Shown here piece after piece: positions 25,261 through 36,009 of a stretch of DNA of 64,000 bases. Source of the stretch: Sipunculus nudus (Eukaryota; Annelida; Sipuncula; Golfingiida; Sipunculidae); the NCBI GenBank assembly GCA_026874595.1, contig CM049309.1, forward strand, positions 71,902,926 through 71,966,925, read 5' to 3'. The notes beneath the pieces were generated by a model. The model had not been told where the DNA came from, did not search any database, and saw only the letters and a program-made list of their open reading frames with translations. Positions within the stretch are counted from its first letter, which is position 1, and each line of letters begins with the position of its first letter. The translations under genes and the position numbers were made by a program.

Positions 25261-25375
25261 TTCCTGGGTCACAGTGTTCAATACATCATTGTGGAGCTGT
25301 CATAAGTTGATGGAAAAAATTAATGCATTATTCACTACCAACCAATTTTGTGCACACTATATGAATGCCATAAAG

Positions 25376-25417
<42 letters not shown>

Positions 25418-25911
25418 TATATTTTAAAAGAAAATCCACACCGTGCACACCCTCCCCTCCCCCTCGGGAGTAATTAATATTACAGAAGCGGTTCCAAGTT
25501 TATTTAGGGGCTTCAGACAAAATTTTCCCGCCTGGACCCCCCTTTTTTAGACCTGAGGCTGAGGACCTTTTTTTTTTAGGATTTTCATTTGTCCTCCTGG
25601 GTTGGACCCCCCTTTTCCTAAATCCTGGATCCGCCCCTGAAATATGTAGGCAGAATTGGCCAAGCAGACCAAATGACCAGTTCAGCAGTTGAAATGATCG
25701 TATCGGGTCAGAACAAGGGTGACTGAATGACTAGTCAAGTACAGTATCAAGGTAGAAAAATGACCTGAATCCATCTGGTGAACAATGCACCCAGTTCTGG
25801 AGTTGAGAACAACTTAATAAAATCCTCGCTTCCCTCTGTCAGTGCGATTAGTCTCAATATTCTGCACAAACAATTTGTAACAGCAAATGACAGGAAGAAC
25901 AATATACTTAC

Positions 25912-26050
25912 CAATACATGAAGAAAGAAATTTAGAATGCACCGAGTAGAAATGGTAGGCCTACTTCCGCTCTGATCAACAACTGATGCCGACTTCTCAC
26001 ACTGAATCCGAAAGGCGCGGGGTCGTCAGCAGCAACAACCAATCAGCACT
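25912..26050 (-). other. Candidate non-coding first exon of the transposon genes
   Basis: On the minus strand a strong donor, TTG|GTAAGTAT, lies at 25911-25906, about 140 bases downstream of a TATA-like box. The span has no long frame. A transcript starting here would splice across about 6.2 kb to the acceptor at 19706, which sits just upstream of the SAM protein ATG. A non-coding first exon near one end is usual in En/Spm elements. The link is inferred from signals only. Confidence 0.35.
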
Positions 26051-26079
26051 GCCCACGGTGACGACACCAGCCTGACTGT

Positions 26080-26087
26080 TATTTATA
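26080..26087 (-). promoter_or_regulatory. Candidate TATA box
   Basis: The minus strand reads GGTTATAAATAACAG. It lies about 1 kb inside the right end of the CACTA element, in a locally GC-rich patch, upstream of the candidate first exon. The box is nearly palindromic and a CCAAT lies at 26039-26043 on the + strand, so firing in the other direction is also possible. Confidence 0.35.
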
Positions 26088-26204
26088 ACCGCCCGTCTGC
26101 CCGCGTGCACTTGTACTTAAAAGGTTCTAAATGCGAAACAATTGTAAAACATAAAAGTAGATACATTATGATAGGCCTACGTAACATGCCACGCTGTTGG
26201 CACT

Positions 26205-26310
26205 AAGGTTTTAATTTTACCCCCCCCCTCCCTTCCGCCACCGGGCCTATTAAATTAATACCCACGGTGGCGGAAGGGGGGGGGGGGGGGGGGGGGTTAA
26301 AATTGATAAT
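26205..26310. repeat. Palindromic hairpin with C/G runs
   Basis: A left arm with AATTTTA, a C run and TTCCGCCACC is mirrored by GGTGGCGGAA, a G run and TTAAAATT, around a short AT centre. It would form a strong hairpin of about 40 bp per arm. It sits inside the right part of the transposon. Confidence 0.7.
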
Positions 26311-26639
26311 TAATTTTATTTTTTATTTTTTTTTCGTTTATTTTTTTTTGCCGGACAAAACTCTCATATATTATTTGCTTAACAAATAAAAACCGATTCT
26401 ACTACCAGAAGCAACAGGATTTTGAAAAGAGAGGTGTGGGGGTGTCAAACTCAGGTCCTCTATATAGCTCGTCCGGGGAAAGGGGGGGGGGGGGGGGGGA
26501 GTTAGGAGTCTAGGTGGCAAATTTGGTATTAAACATTAAAAAAATATATATATTTGGGCTCGATCCCCTGGATCCGCCACTGCACACACATACTCATACA
26601 CAATTATTTTTACACACACATAAATCTATAATAGCCTAT

Positions 26640-27125
26640 ACTTGTTATGCTAAACACATTGCTATATGGATGTATGAATACCGATGTGTTTAAACGCTAA
26701 ACACGTTTAACCTTCAAACGAGCCGCACCATGGTGTTTAGCATTGGAGGTGTTAACTTAACCATGTGCCTTTAATTAACATTAGGCTAAACATTTTGTCA
26801 GACATGTAACGCTGCTAAATGTGTTTTACAAAATGTGTTTATACGCTAAACACGTTTAACCTTAGAACGGGTCGCACCATTGTGTTTAGCAATCGAGGTG
26901 TTTAGCATTTGTGTTTAGCATAACCATTTGCTTTATATAACCCTATATAATTGTTAGGCTAAACATTTTGTCAGACAGGTAACGCTGCTAAACGTGTTTT
27001 GCAATATGACACATTTCGTTTCTAGTGGACCTATATATGTTTTGCTTTAAAACACATTCCTAAACGTTTATAGGATTAAAACATGTTCCAGATGTGCTTA
27101 AATGCTAAACACTGTTTTTAGAGTG
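26640..27125. repeat. Right sub-terminal repeats of CACTA element
   Basis: Many boxes of GTGTTTAGC or GCTAAACAC in both orientations, with two longer related units at about 26,680-26,820 and 26,830-27,000 (both carry CGCTAAACACGTTTAACC and TAGGCTAAACATTTTGTCAG). The box matches those in the left 137-bp array although the unit differs. Confidence 0.8.
27092..27125 (-). repeat. Right terminal inverted repeat of CACTA element
   Basis: Read on the minus strand it starts CACTCTAAAAA then GTGTTTAG. It pairs with the left terminus and is followed by the TA target duplication. Confidence 0.85.
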
Positions 27126-27550
27126 TAGCTCAGGAGGAAAACAGCAAATCGATACGATTGGGAGAGTAAACAACGATATCTTACGTGAACACACAAGAAA
27201 CAGACACTATGTGTTACAGCAACATATATATTTTTTCAATTTTTCCCGTTTTACCCCATTAAATTAAATAATAATATTAACTTGAATGTTTGTGAAGGAA
27301 AAGCTGAGGAAGACCTACGGTTACCAATCAGATCTTTATTCTCGTTTTATATAAATTTAGTTTATGTCATAAAGGGACGAATGAAGATGTAATGCATATT
27401 TTACCATATGATTCACATTAACTTTAAGAGAAAAACGTAAGAGAATTAATCAGCAAAATAGGCAGTGCTTACATATTATAAATATTTAGATATGGTTATT
27501 TAAAGAGCACTGTATAATAAATAAAGCTGCCAATAACATAAGTCCTTTAG

Positions 27551-27552
<2 letters not shown>

Positions 27553-27613
<61 letters not shown>
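27553..27613. repeat. AT microsatellite
   Basis: About 30 pure AT units, the longest dinucleotide run in the first half of the window, 430 bp outside the right end of the transposon. Confidence 0.95.
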
Positions 27614-27617
<4 letters not shown>

Positions 27618-28045
27618 CTGATCCAAAATGTTGGCGGATGAACATATGCAGTCTTTTTTTGCTTTCTAGTCTTTCTAACATTTCGTTCTATATTGTAAAT
27701 CTGTAAACTTATGGTCGTGAAGGGATGCTAATTCGTAGCGCTGTAATTCTAATTCCCCAGAGGAGAAAATTTTAAAAACATTGAACTATGAATACTGGGA
27801 ACAAAAAATAAATTTATTAATTTTTTACCGGTCGAAACAAAATAGGTAGAATTTTGCCAGCTTGCATATAGAAAAGTTCTGGAAATGGTGTTTATAATCA
27901 TTACAAAATCTTGTCCGTTTTCATGTCTTTAAGAATTCTTTTACGGAATTTATGCCAAATCACAAATTAACAACATTACCAAGGACCTGGTCTCATTAAA
28001 GAAAATAATCCACGAACAATGGGAGTGGCGAATCCGTAGAACTAT

Positions 28046-28235
28046 TTATTTTGTCTTTGCAATAACGTCCATGCACAAACCGCTGTATGTTTTTGTACAC
28101 CTGCCTGACTCACAAGATAGTAGAGATAAGCCACCAAGGCTGAAAGCAATACAGCTCATATTGACCAGGCCGCAACGTGAAGCAGGCTTCTCTGTACTCC
28201 CGACATCAGCAGCTTTCCTGAGCCATGCCCTGGTT
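28046..28235 (-). CDS. Possible terminal exon, paralogue of a 38-kb segment
   Basis: A minus-strand frame reading RCGLVNMSCIAFSLGG, then SCESGRC and GLCMDVIAKTK, ends in TAA at 28046-28048. DNA of 28,118-28,235 is about 85 percent identical by eye to 38,040-38,140. The C.....C.AFS spacing recalls PAN/apple domains, which are common in secreted invertebrate proteins, but the match is short. Upstream exons were not found. It may be a dead duplicate. Confidence 0.3.
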
Positions 28236-28437
28236 TTTTTTTACAATTACTTAAGAAAGCAGTTGGTATAGATAATACACCTGTTTAGCGTCAGCTTACC
28301 TGGAGTCAACGTAGCCGTCAGACAAGTATCTGTCTGTAAGGGTAGATGTATTTTTATACATACCTCAGGAAATAAAGAAATGGTAGCACAGGTCGGTACA
28401 GTTTTGTATTCAATGCTGTGTCACCGGTGTAAAGACT

Positions 28438-28560
28438 TCAGATTAACCCCCCCCCTTTCAGGTTACCCCCCGGTAATCTGAAATCGATTTCAGATTACCC
28501 CCGGGGGTAGCCTGAACCTGATTTCAGGTTACCCTCCTACATTTCAGATTGTCCCCCTCA
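28438..28560. repeat. Palindromic repeat with GGTAATCTGAAA boxes, copy 1
   Basis: Contains a perfect 28-bp palindrome at 28472-28499 (GGTAATCTGAAATC then GATTTCAGATTACC), plus further direct and inverted copies of the 12-base box between C runs. The same unit recurs at 32.8 kb. Confidence 0.8.
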
Positions 28561-28599
28561 CCGATCAAGCTAATATGATTACTTTTTGTGTAAGTAGGA

Positions 28600-31292
28600 G
28601 CTCACCGCTCCAGATATATTTATTTACAACATCCTCAGCTGGCTGGTGATATAGTGGTCGGCCGTAAATGGGTCTTTCTGTCCGTAACCTCTTTATAACA
28701 CGTATTATCTCAAAAACGTTAGTCACATCCAATTTAAATAAACTTGGCAGATGTATCTTATGTATCTCCTCACTTGATTAGGTTTTGGTCACACTTACTT
28801 GATTTTTATACTTTTTAAGATTTTTTAACGCCCGTCTTATAGACGGATCGTATTTTAGTACTATAGCATAAATGTAGGTCCGTACAATAACCATTGGTAT
28901 CGCAACGATAACTTTCCAGTATTTTGATTGATTTTCAGGAAACTCACCAATAGTATGGACCAATAAAGTATCTCGCTTGAGCTCGATTCTCTGCAATATC
29001 CGAGCATATTTAATGAGGTCAGAGGTCATCACGAGACTACTCGGTGGTGTTTGCCGTGATTACTGACCAGGAATTTGATGGATTTTGATGACACTCACAA
29101 TAAAATAAAAGTTCAAGTTAAAATATTTATATGAGAAGCGATATCTCAAATGCCATTACTGTGATCAACTACTAATGAAAATGACAGGTGTATCTTATGA
29201 GTCTCTTTACCTGTTTAGATTTTCGTTATGCTTGATATTAAAATATTTAACTTTATCCAATTTTGACCAGCATTTCATATAAACGGGATTTCTTAAAACA
29301 ATACTCGGATCAAGATTTAATTCATGTAACATGTATCTTATAGATTTTCCGACTTTATTATTTTTTTAATACTTTTTATTTTATTATGGATTTTTCTATT
29401 TGAACTTTAATATTTTATTCGTGGCGTTATTCTAAAAAAAACTGTAACTCAGATAAACTTCTATAGAGATAAATCACGCTTGTATATTCGGTACGTGCTT
29501 TTCAAATTGTCTATCTAAATATATTTTAATTTTTATATGATTTCACATTTTCCATATTCAAAAAGGAAATCATGATGCATGTATGTCACAGCGTGTTGAC
29601 ATTGTTCTGCAGGTATGATATAAATCATTATATTGTCATCAGTAAGTGCACTGCAATTTGAATATTTGGATTTTTAACCTAAACATTAAATACACGAAAA
29701 TTTTTTCAGGTGTTCTGCACATTGTAATCGGAAAACTATATAACATAAAAAGTTATGTTTTTTTTATATTCCGAGTGTATCCTTGACAGTTTTCATTTAA
29801 ATATTTTACGATATCCATTTCAAGTTTTGTTTGAAAAGTTTTAATATTCACCTTAAACCATATCCCGACTTATTTTCAAACTTTAAGCCAAAATATGTTA
29901 TTACCAAATATGATAAGATAAGCGTTTTTGACATATAATGGCAAACGTAAACACACGCACACACATGAGGTACATCTTTATTGTCAGGCAAAACCAAAAC
30001 TTCATATGATTTCCCTTTAAATCAGGTGACAGTAATAATTCACCGCTATATTTCTTTGATACATTTTCAAATTCATGTTTTCAAAATACTTGCAGATTTT
30101 TTTTTTATTAATTGTAAGGTATCTTGAACCAGATCAATCTTAAATCACTCGAACTTTGTCTGGTAGAAATACGATGACTACCAAAACATTTTAAATTAAC
30201 CTAATTTGCATTATTATTTATTCAACCCGATTCTTCATGTAATAGTAAATGATTATTGACCGCGCAAATATTAAACTTATTTTATAAGGTCCCTTGCTTG
30301 GTTCTTATGTATGCTTGCACTTTCTCATATTTTGCATATTTAATGAGATAATTTGCATATTGTGCATAATTATGAGGTAATTTAATTAATAAGATTATTT
30401 TTCATTAACTGTAAGGTTTATTAAAGTAGATTATTCTTTAACCACTCAAACTTTGTCCTGGTAGAAATGTGAATACTACTAAAACATTTTTTTATTAACT
30501 TAAGTTGCATATTTATGCAAACTTATTCTGTATGAAATAGTTCAATACTTCACAAATTCACAATAAACGCCTTAATATTAATAAAAAATAATGAATAAAA
30601 TAAATGGGTTATTTAGCAAAATATGCTATCTGATTAAATATAGGAGATACGAAATAACCCGTATTGCTTGTTGGATTTTACGTTAAAAATTGCTTAAGTA
30701 CCAACCAACTGACCTTTGACACCCCATCATCAATACTTTTAGGATTGCCCCGTTCTATACAGTCAGTGTTTACAGTCACATAGCCTATGTTTAAGACAAT
30801 ATGACGAAGTTGCAGTTGTATGAAACCTTTTTTTTGTATTTAAAACAATGAATACAGTCAATCACGAATGCAGGTATAATGAACGATTTCAGGATTTTAA
30901 AGAATTTTGATAGATTTCTTGATATCAAATATATATTATATAACTCTTATTGGAATATTTGTGGATTATAACATTTAACAAGTAAATTTAAATATTTAAA
31001 CATCAATATACTTAACGATTACAGTGTAAATGATTATAATTAATTCAGGAAACGCAGAATACTAATAACGTGTCAAAACCAGTGTAATTCGTTTTAATAT
31101 ACAAACAACTTGGAAATATAAATCACAGAAATACATTTTGGCGGCATAAAAAATTATTAGGGAAGAGTATATACTGCGTTTAACAAATGCTGTTTATAAA
31201 GAATATGCACATATTTTGGTATAGTTTATTTCAATTCAGACTTTCAAATGTATTAGGGACTGAAATTTTGTATGTAATGTTCATGACACATA
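28600..31292. other. Gene-free AT-rich stretch
   Basis: No coding region that I can support. A diverged direct repeat of about 100 bp lies at 30,105-30,215 and 30,405-30,520; both carry CTGGTAGAAAT and AAAACATTTT. The small minus frame at 28778-29032 has no domain or partner exon. Confidence 0.5.
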
Positions 31293-32279
31293 ACATCTAT
31301 CTAATACTTATAAAAGGAATTCGGTTCACGTTTGTTCGCAATGTTCTCTAAAACCGCGTTGTGTACAATACTGTGCCATACATAATTTTAATGGTTATTA
31401 TCCCCTCATTGACATAGGCGATATGAAAATAAAACATTTTTAATGTACATATAATTTTGAGTGAATTTACCGTTTTTTCTTACCGAGCACAGCCGAACTG
31501 CCTTCGGCAATCACCGGAATGCGTGCATCGTGGTCACTCAACCTCTAACACTAAGGACTGTTGTTCATATGAATAACGCTTGCTTTCAATGAGGGATTTG
31601 ACCCACGTGCGTGGTCAGTAAAAGAGAAAAACACATGTTTCTCGCTTTATGAAAGGGAGAGTTCAACCCAGGAGGATTAATGACAAAACCAACTTCAAGG
31701 TCCCAATTTCAGAAAAAAAAGGGCTGGGGTTAGGTGGGGTGGGGTGGTTGCGGGGGTTTCAGGCCTCAAATTTTGTCTGATACGATGAAAAAAAGGTGAC
31801 GGTGGCTGAAAATTGGATACGGACCCACTGCATGGAGTCCGTTTGGGTCCGCTTCTGCTACTTACGATGTATACATATTCCCGTTTCCTTCTTCAGGAAC
31901 AGTTTCAATGCAACGTACATTTAGGCCTAATTAATCTTTCATGTGTTCCTCACATCAACCTATTCTTTATACGTCTAACGATAGAAACCAGTCAAATATC
32001 AACGAAACACTCTATGCCTCCGCGTCTCATCCCGGTTCGCAATGTAAACCATCACTGACCAGGTCTTCAAGGTAAACATCCTATGATTTTTGCCACGAGC
32101 ACAGCGCCACAAAATAACAGTAAAAAATATTTGTACATATCGTATTCAGAGAGTATCCCACTAAAAATCTATATTTTCTTTTAACTTTATAATAAAAAAT
32201 GAGCCAACATTCAACATATATATATATATCTCCCAAACCCCGGTAAAAAGCCCGGTTTACCGGGTTTATCGGCTAGTTT
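31293..32279 (+). repeat. Left arm of large inverted repeat
   Basis: About 987 bp whose inverse is found at 33102-34048. Well-conserved stretches include ACCGAGCACAGCCGAACTGC and GACCCACGTGCGTGGTCAGT. The inner end carries CCCGGTTTACCGGGTTTATC. By eye identity is high but with several small gaps. Confidence 0.85.
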
Positions 32280-32825
32280 ACATATAAATATAGAAATAAC
32301 GCCTTATCACAAATATGGGAATTTTGTGTTATACAGGCGTAAACGCAAACACTGTACAACAATAATTTATTAATAATTTCAATAATAATTATATCACATT
32401 GTAAATTTAAAATTTTGAAATGTAATGGTAAAACGAAGAAATTCAACTGAGTGAACAATGTAAATAATATTGGTATACCAAAGAGGCAAAAATTATTTGC
32501 AGTATGCTTGCCAGTTGCCGTATTTCGTGATCACGAAAGATAGCATTTAAATTATGGATGTGATTATCATACCCAGTTAATGTGCAAGACTGCATGTTTC
32601 ATTTATAGTTGGTATATTTATAATTTAAATGGAGAGAGAATGTTTTGTACCTTTTGTACTACAGGGATAATGACAATTTGATGTAATAATCATCATCGTT
32701 AATTTTACTATTGTTATTATTATAAAAAGTAGTAGTAGTAGTAGAAGTAGTTGTTGTTTTTTTGTTGTTTTCAGGTTACTTAAAGTAATGTATAAGATAA
32801 GTATCTAAATAATCATAAGTAATCA

Positions 32826-32965
32826 TTTGGGGGGGGGGGGGGGGTAATCTGAAATTGGAGGGGGTAATCTGAAATCGATTTCAAGTTACCGGGAGGAAAT
32901 TTGAAATCGATTTCAGATTACTCCCCGGTAATCTGAAAGGGGGGGGGGGGGGGGTAATCTGAAAT
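32826..32965. repeat. Palindromic repeat with GGTAATCTGAAA boxes, copy 2
   Basis: Five direct or inverted boxes of GGTAATCTGAAA bounded by G runs of about 16 bases, with one near-perfect palindrome centred on ATCGAT. It lies in the 822-bp spacer of the large inverted repeat. Confidence 0.8.
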
Positions 32966-33101
32966 CGGTACACCGGGAGGAGGACTGGGACTTAACGCAG
33001 GCCGACATATCCCAAGGGACCGCGACAACACGGTCGAAACAGAGTGGTCAGTACCGCAGGAGAAGACGCATGCCTTCCTAACAAATTATTCATTTATACA
33101 A

Positions 33102-34048
33102 CACTAGCTTATAAACCCGGTATACCGGGCTTTTTACCGCGGTTTCGGAGATATATTTACTGAGATATTGAATGTTGGCTCATTTTTTATTATAAAAGTT
33201 AAAAGAAAATATAGATTTTTAGTTAGATACTCTCTTAATACGATATGTACAAATAATTTTTAATGTTATTTTGTGGCGCTGTGCTCGCGGAAAAAATCAT
33301 ATCACGGTATGTTTACTTCAAAGACCTGGTCAGTCATTGTTTACTTTGCGAACCGGAATGAGACGCGGAGACATACTGTGTTTCGTTGATATTTGACTGG
33401 TTTCTATCGTTGGACGTATAAAGGATAGGTTGATGTGAGGAACACATTAAAGATTAATTAAATGTACGTTGCAAGGAAACTGTTCCTGAAGGAGGAAACA
33501 GAAATATGCATACATCCTAAAGTAGAAGCGGACCCAGCGGGACTCCATGCAGTAGGTCCGTATCCCATTTTCAGCCACCACAACCTTTTTTCATCGTATC
33601 AGACAAAATTTGAGGCCTGAAACCCCCGACACCACCCCAGCCCTGTTCCTGAAATTGGGTTTTGTCATTTATCCTCCTGGGTTGAACTCTCCTTTCATAA
33701 AGCGAGAAACCTGTGTTTTTCTCTTTTACTGACCACGCACGTGGGTCAAATCCCTCACTGAAAGCAAGCGTTATTCATATGAACAATAGTCCTTAGTGTT
33801 AGAGGTTAAGTGACCACGATGCACGCATTCCGGTGATTGCCGAAGGCAGTTCGGCTGTGCTCGGTAAAAATGCGGAAAAATCCATCAAAATTATATGTAT
33901 ATTAAAAGTAATTTATTTTCATATCGCCTATGTCACTGCGGGGATAATAACCTTTAAAATGATGTATGGCACAATATTGTACACAACGCGGTTTTAGAGA
34001 ACACTGCGAACAAACATGAACCGAACTCCTTTTATAAGTATTAGATGT
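33102..34048 (-). repeat. Right arm of large inverted repeat
   Basis: Inverse of 31293-32279. The outer border of both arms is the sequence around AATACTTATAAAAGGA, and the inner border is the CTAG next to TATAAACCCGG. The open frames in either arm show no domain and are not conserved between arms. Confidence 0.85.
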
Positions 34049-34471
34049 GTAGGACCTTCAATGTATATTTGACATAAAGGAAATAAAACCTTGTTTTCCA
34101 TGAAAAGCGATAATAACGGTCGCTATTTGCACTGTTGTACGGTGATAGCTGTTGTTTGTACAAACCAACATTCAATCGATAGACCACGGATGCATTTTAA
34201 CATGAAAAATTAGTGTCTGTTGTGGATAGTTGATAATATGGTCACAGATTTGGAAAAACGAGCCGCGGGTTAACATATGAGAAGAAGCCAATATACTACG
34301 AGAAAAAACAACAAACAAACAAAGAAGAGTTGCGTGAACATTAGCCAATCTGCCAGATATCTGAAATGACGCAAGTGCGGACACAAGGGTTAGAAAAACA
34401 ATATTAAAAATTTCACACAAAAAATCACATAATAACATTAAAAAGAAGGCTTAGCCTAGCAAAAATAGAAA

Positions 34472-36006
34472 ATGGCGTTGCGGAAACAGTTACGAGTTTT
34501 TTTTTTGTGAGAAGACATCTATGAAAGGAGTACCAAGGGTTGTGCGGACTGGGAGTAGAGTCCTCCGGACCATGTGCCTTGTCCTGGTGATTATATTCTT
34601 GTTGTTTACTTGATACAGTGTAGCAAAATGGAATATTTCAGCTTTGGAGTCAATATCAGCATTATGGAACAACGGATTGTGTTTCCCTAAATGGCAATAG
34701 AATTCCCGACGTGACATTTTGTAACCTTAATCGTTTTAATAATTACAGTTAACAGATCTTTAATTTAGAAGAGAAAAATATATGCAATGATTTTCATGAA
34801 AGAGTACAAGAACTTTTACAAGAACATGAGCATACATAAGACCCGTATACCAAACAGGAGTTAAAAAATCACTTGCTTTCCTATCGTACCTATTTTGAAA
34901 CACTTGGTGATTTACTTGCGGAAAAAGTCGGACATTCCAAGGAAATCATGTTCCAAAAATGTGAAGTTGTTCGCACCGACGGAATACATACACATAATGT
35001 ACCATGTGAAGTCGTTGGGGAATCGAAAAAAATCCGGACGCCCGATTTCTTTAACTGTTATACGCATCGCCCAAAACCAGATTCCCTTCAACTCTTGAAG
35101 CCCTTGTCTTGGAAAGGATTATCGGTAGTTCTTTCCTTGATGATCTGCCGCATGATCAGGATCAACATCAGTCATCTGTTAAAGGATATGACGTCATAGG
35201 TGGAGGTTGTGCGGTCATGCTGCACCCTCCGAAGACTCACCCATCGTCAGTGCAACGTAAGTTCATAGCATCTGCTGGTACTTTCACAAGAATACATCTA
35301 GAAGCTTGGGCAAAATCCTACCTGCATGAGCCGCACGGCAACTGTTACAAAATGGAAGCACGTCAGAAATTTTAGGACCTGATGGTCAACCGGTTGGGTA
35401 CGCGTACACCCAGCAAACATGTGTACAAGCCTGCACGCAGCGAAAAATCAAAGACTCGTGTGGATGTACCGATTCTGCGATATTCCGATGCAGAGGATCC
35501 TTCCCTTTTTTTTTGGGAACGTTGAATCTAATGTTCAAGCGAACTTTTCCTCGAACAGTACCCTGCGATGCATGATTGATGTTCTAGGGGATACGAGCAT
35601 CGTCAATGGGTGTTATGATTCGTGTTTGGATGCGTGCGTTACCCACGGCGTGGATGTTACCATGACAATTATTTCGTGGCCTGGGACAAATCAGAGGATG
35701 TTTTTCACCAATATAATCTGTTCAGAACTCGGAGGTAAAATTAATAAACAAAATGTCAACTGCATCAGAGTCGCGAGACGAATATTATAATCCAAAGAAA
35801 TTTTGTTAAGGTTTACGTAGAAATTCCCGAATTGGTTGAGAAGATACAAAACGAGGTGTCACATATAACGCCGGCATCTCTGCTTGCTAAGGTAGGGGGA
35901 GCCATGAATCTGTACCCTGGTAATTCTCTGGTTTAGTGTTTGAAGTCGTTGAGTTGATATACCGGTTGCTTACATCTGGATTGTCTGGTCCTTCGTCTAC
36001 GTCTTA
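34472..36006 (+). pseudogene. DEG/ENaC sodium channel pseudogene
   Basis: Collinear with the intact channel gene at 38.9 kb from its ATG to near its stop, about 80-85 percent identical by eye. It is broken many times: a T-run expansion near 34,500, a deletion in the first membrane segment near 34,600, several frameshifts, a stop replacing a serine codon near 34,750 and more shifts after 35,380. The channel-type cysteines are still visible in fragments. It is a tandem duplicate in the same orientation, 4.4 kb upstream of the intact gene. A similar upstream flank near 34,170 and 38,575 shows that the duplication included non-coding DNA. Confidence 0.85.
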
Positions 36007-36009
36007 AGA

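Larger units (their letters stand above)
7540..27125 (-). mobile_element. Complete 19.6-kb CACTA/En-Spm-type DNA transposon
   Basis: The left end begins CACTGTAAAAATGGTGTTTA and the right end, read inward on the minus strand, begins CACTCTAAAAACAGTGTTTA. By eye 26 of the first 34 bases match. The element is flanked by TA at 7538-7539 and 27126-27127, a 2-bp target duplication. Both ends carry sub-terminal repeats built on GTGTTTAGC and its complement. Inside are a transposase-like frame with zinc fingers and a SAM-domain protein, both on the minus strand. CACT termini, sub-terminal repeats and two-product coding are hallmarks of the CACTA (CMC) superfamily. Plant members make 3-bp duplications; a 2-bp one is known in the related Mirage group. 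Nested insertions (hAT-like element, SINE, dispersed repeat) swell its length. Confidence 0.85.
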
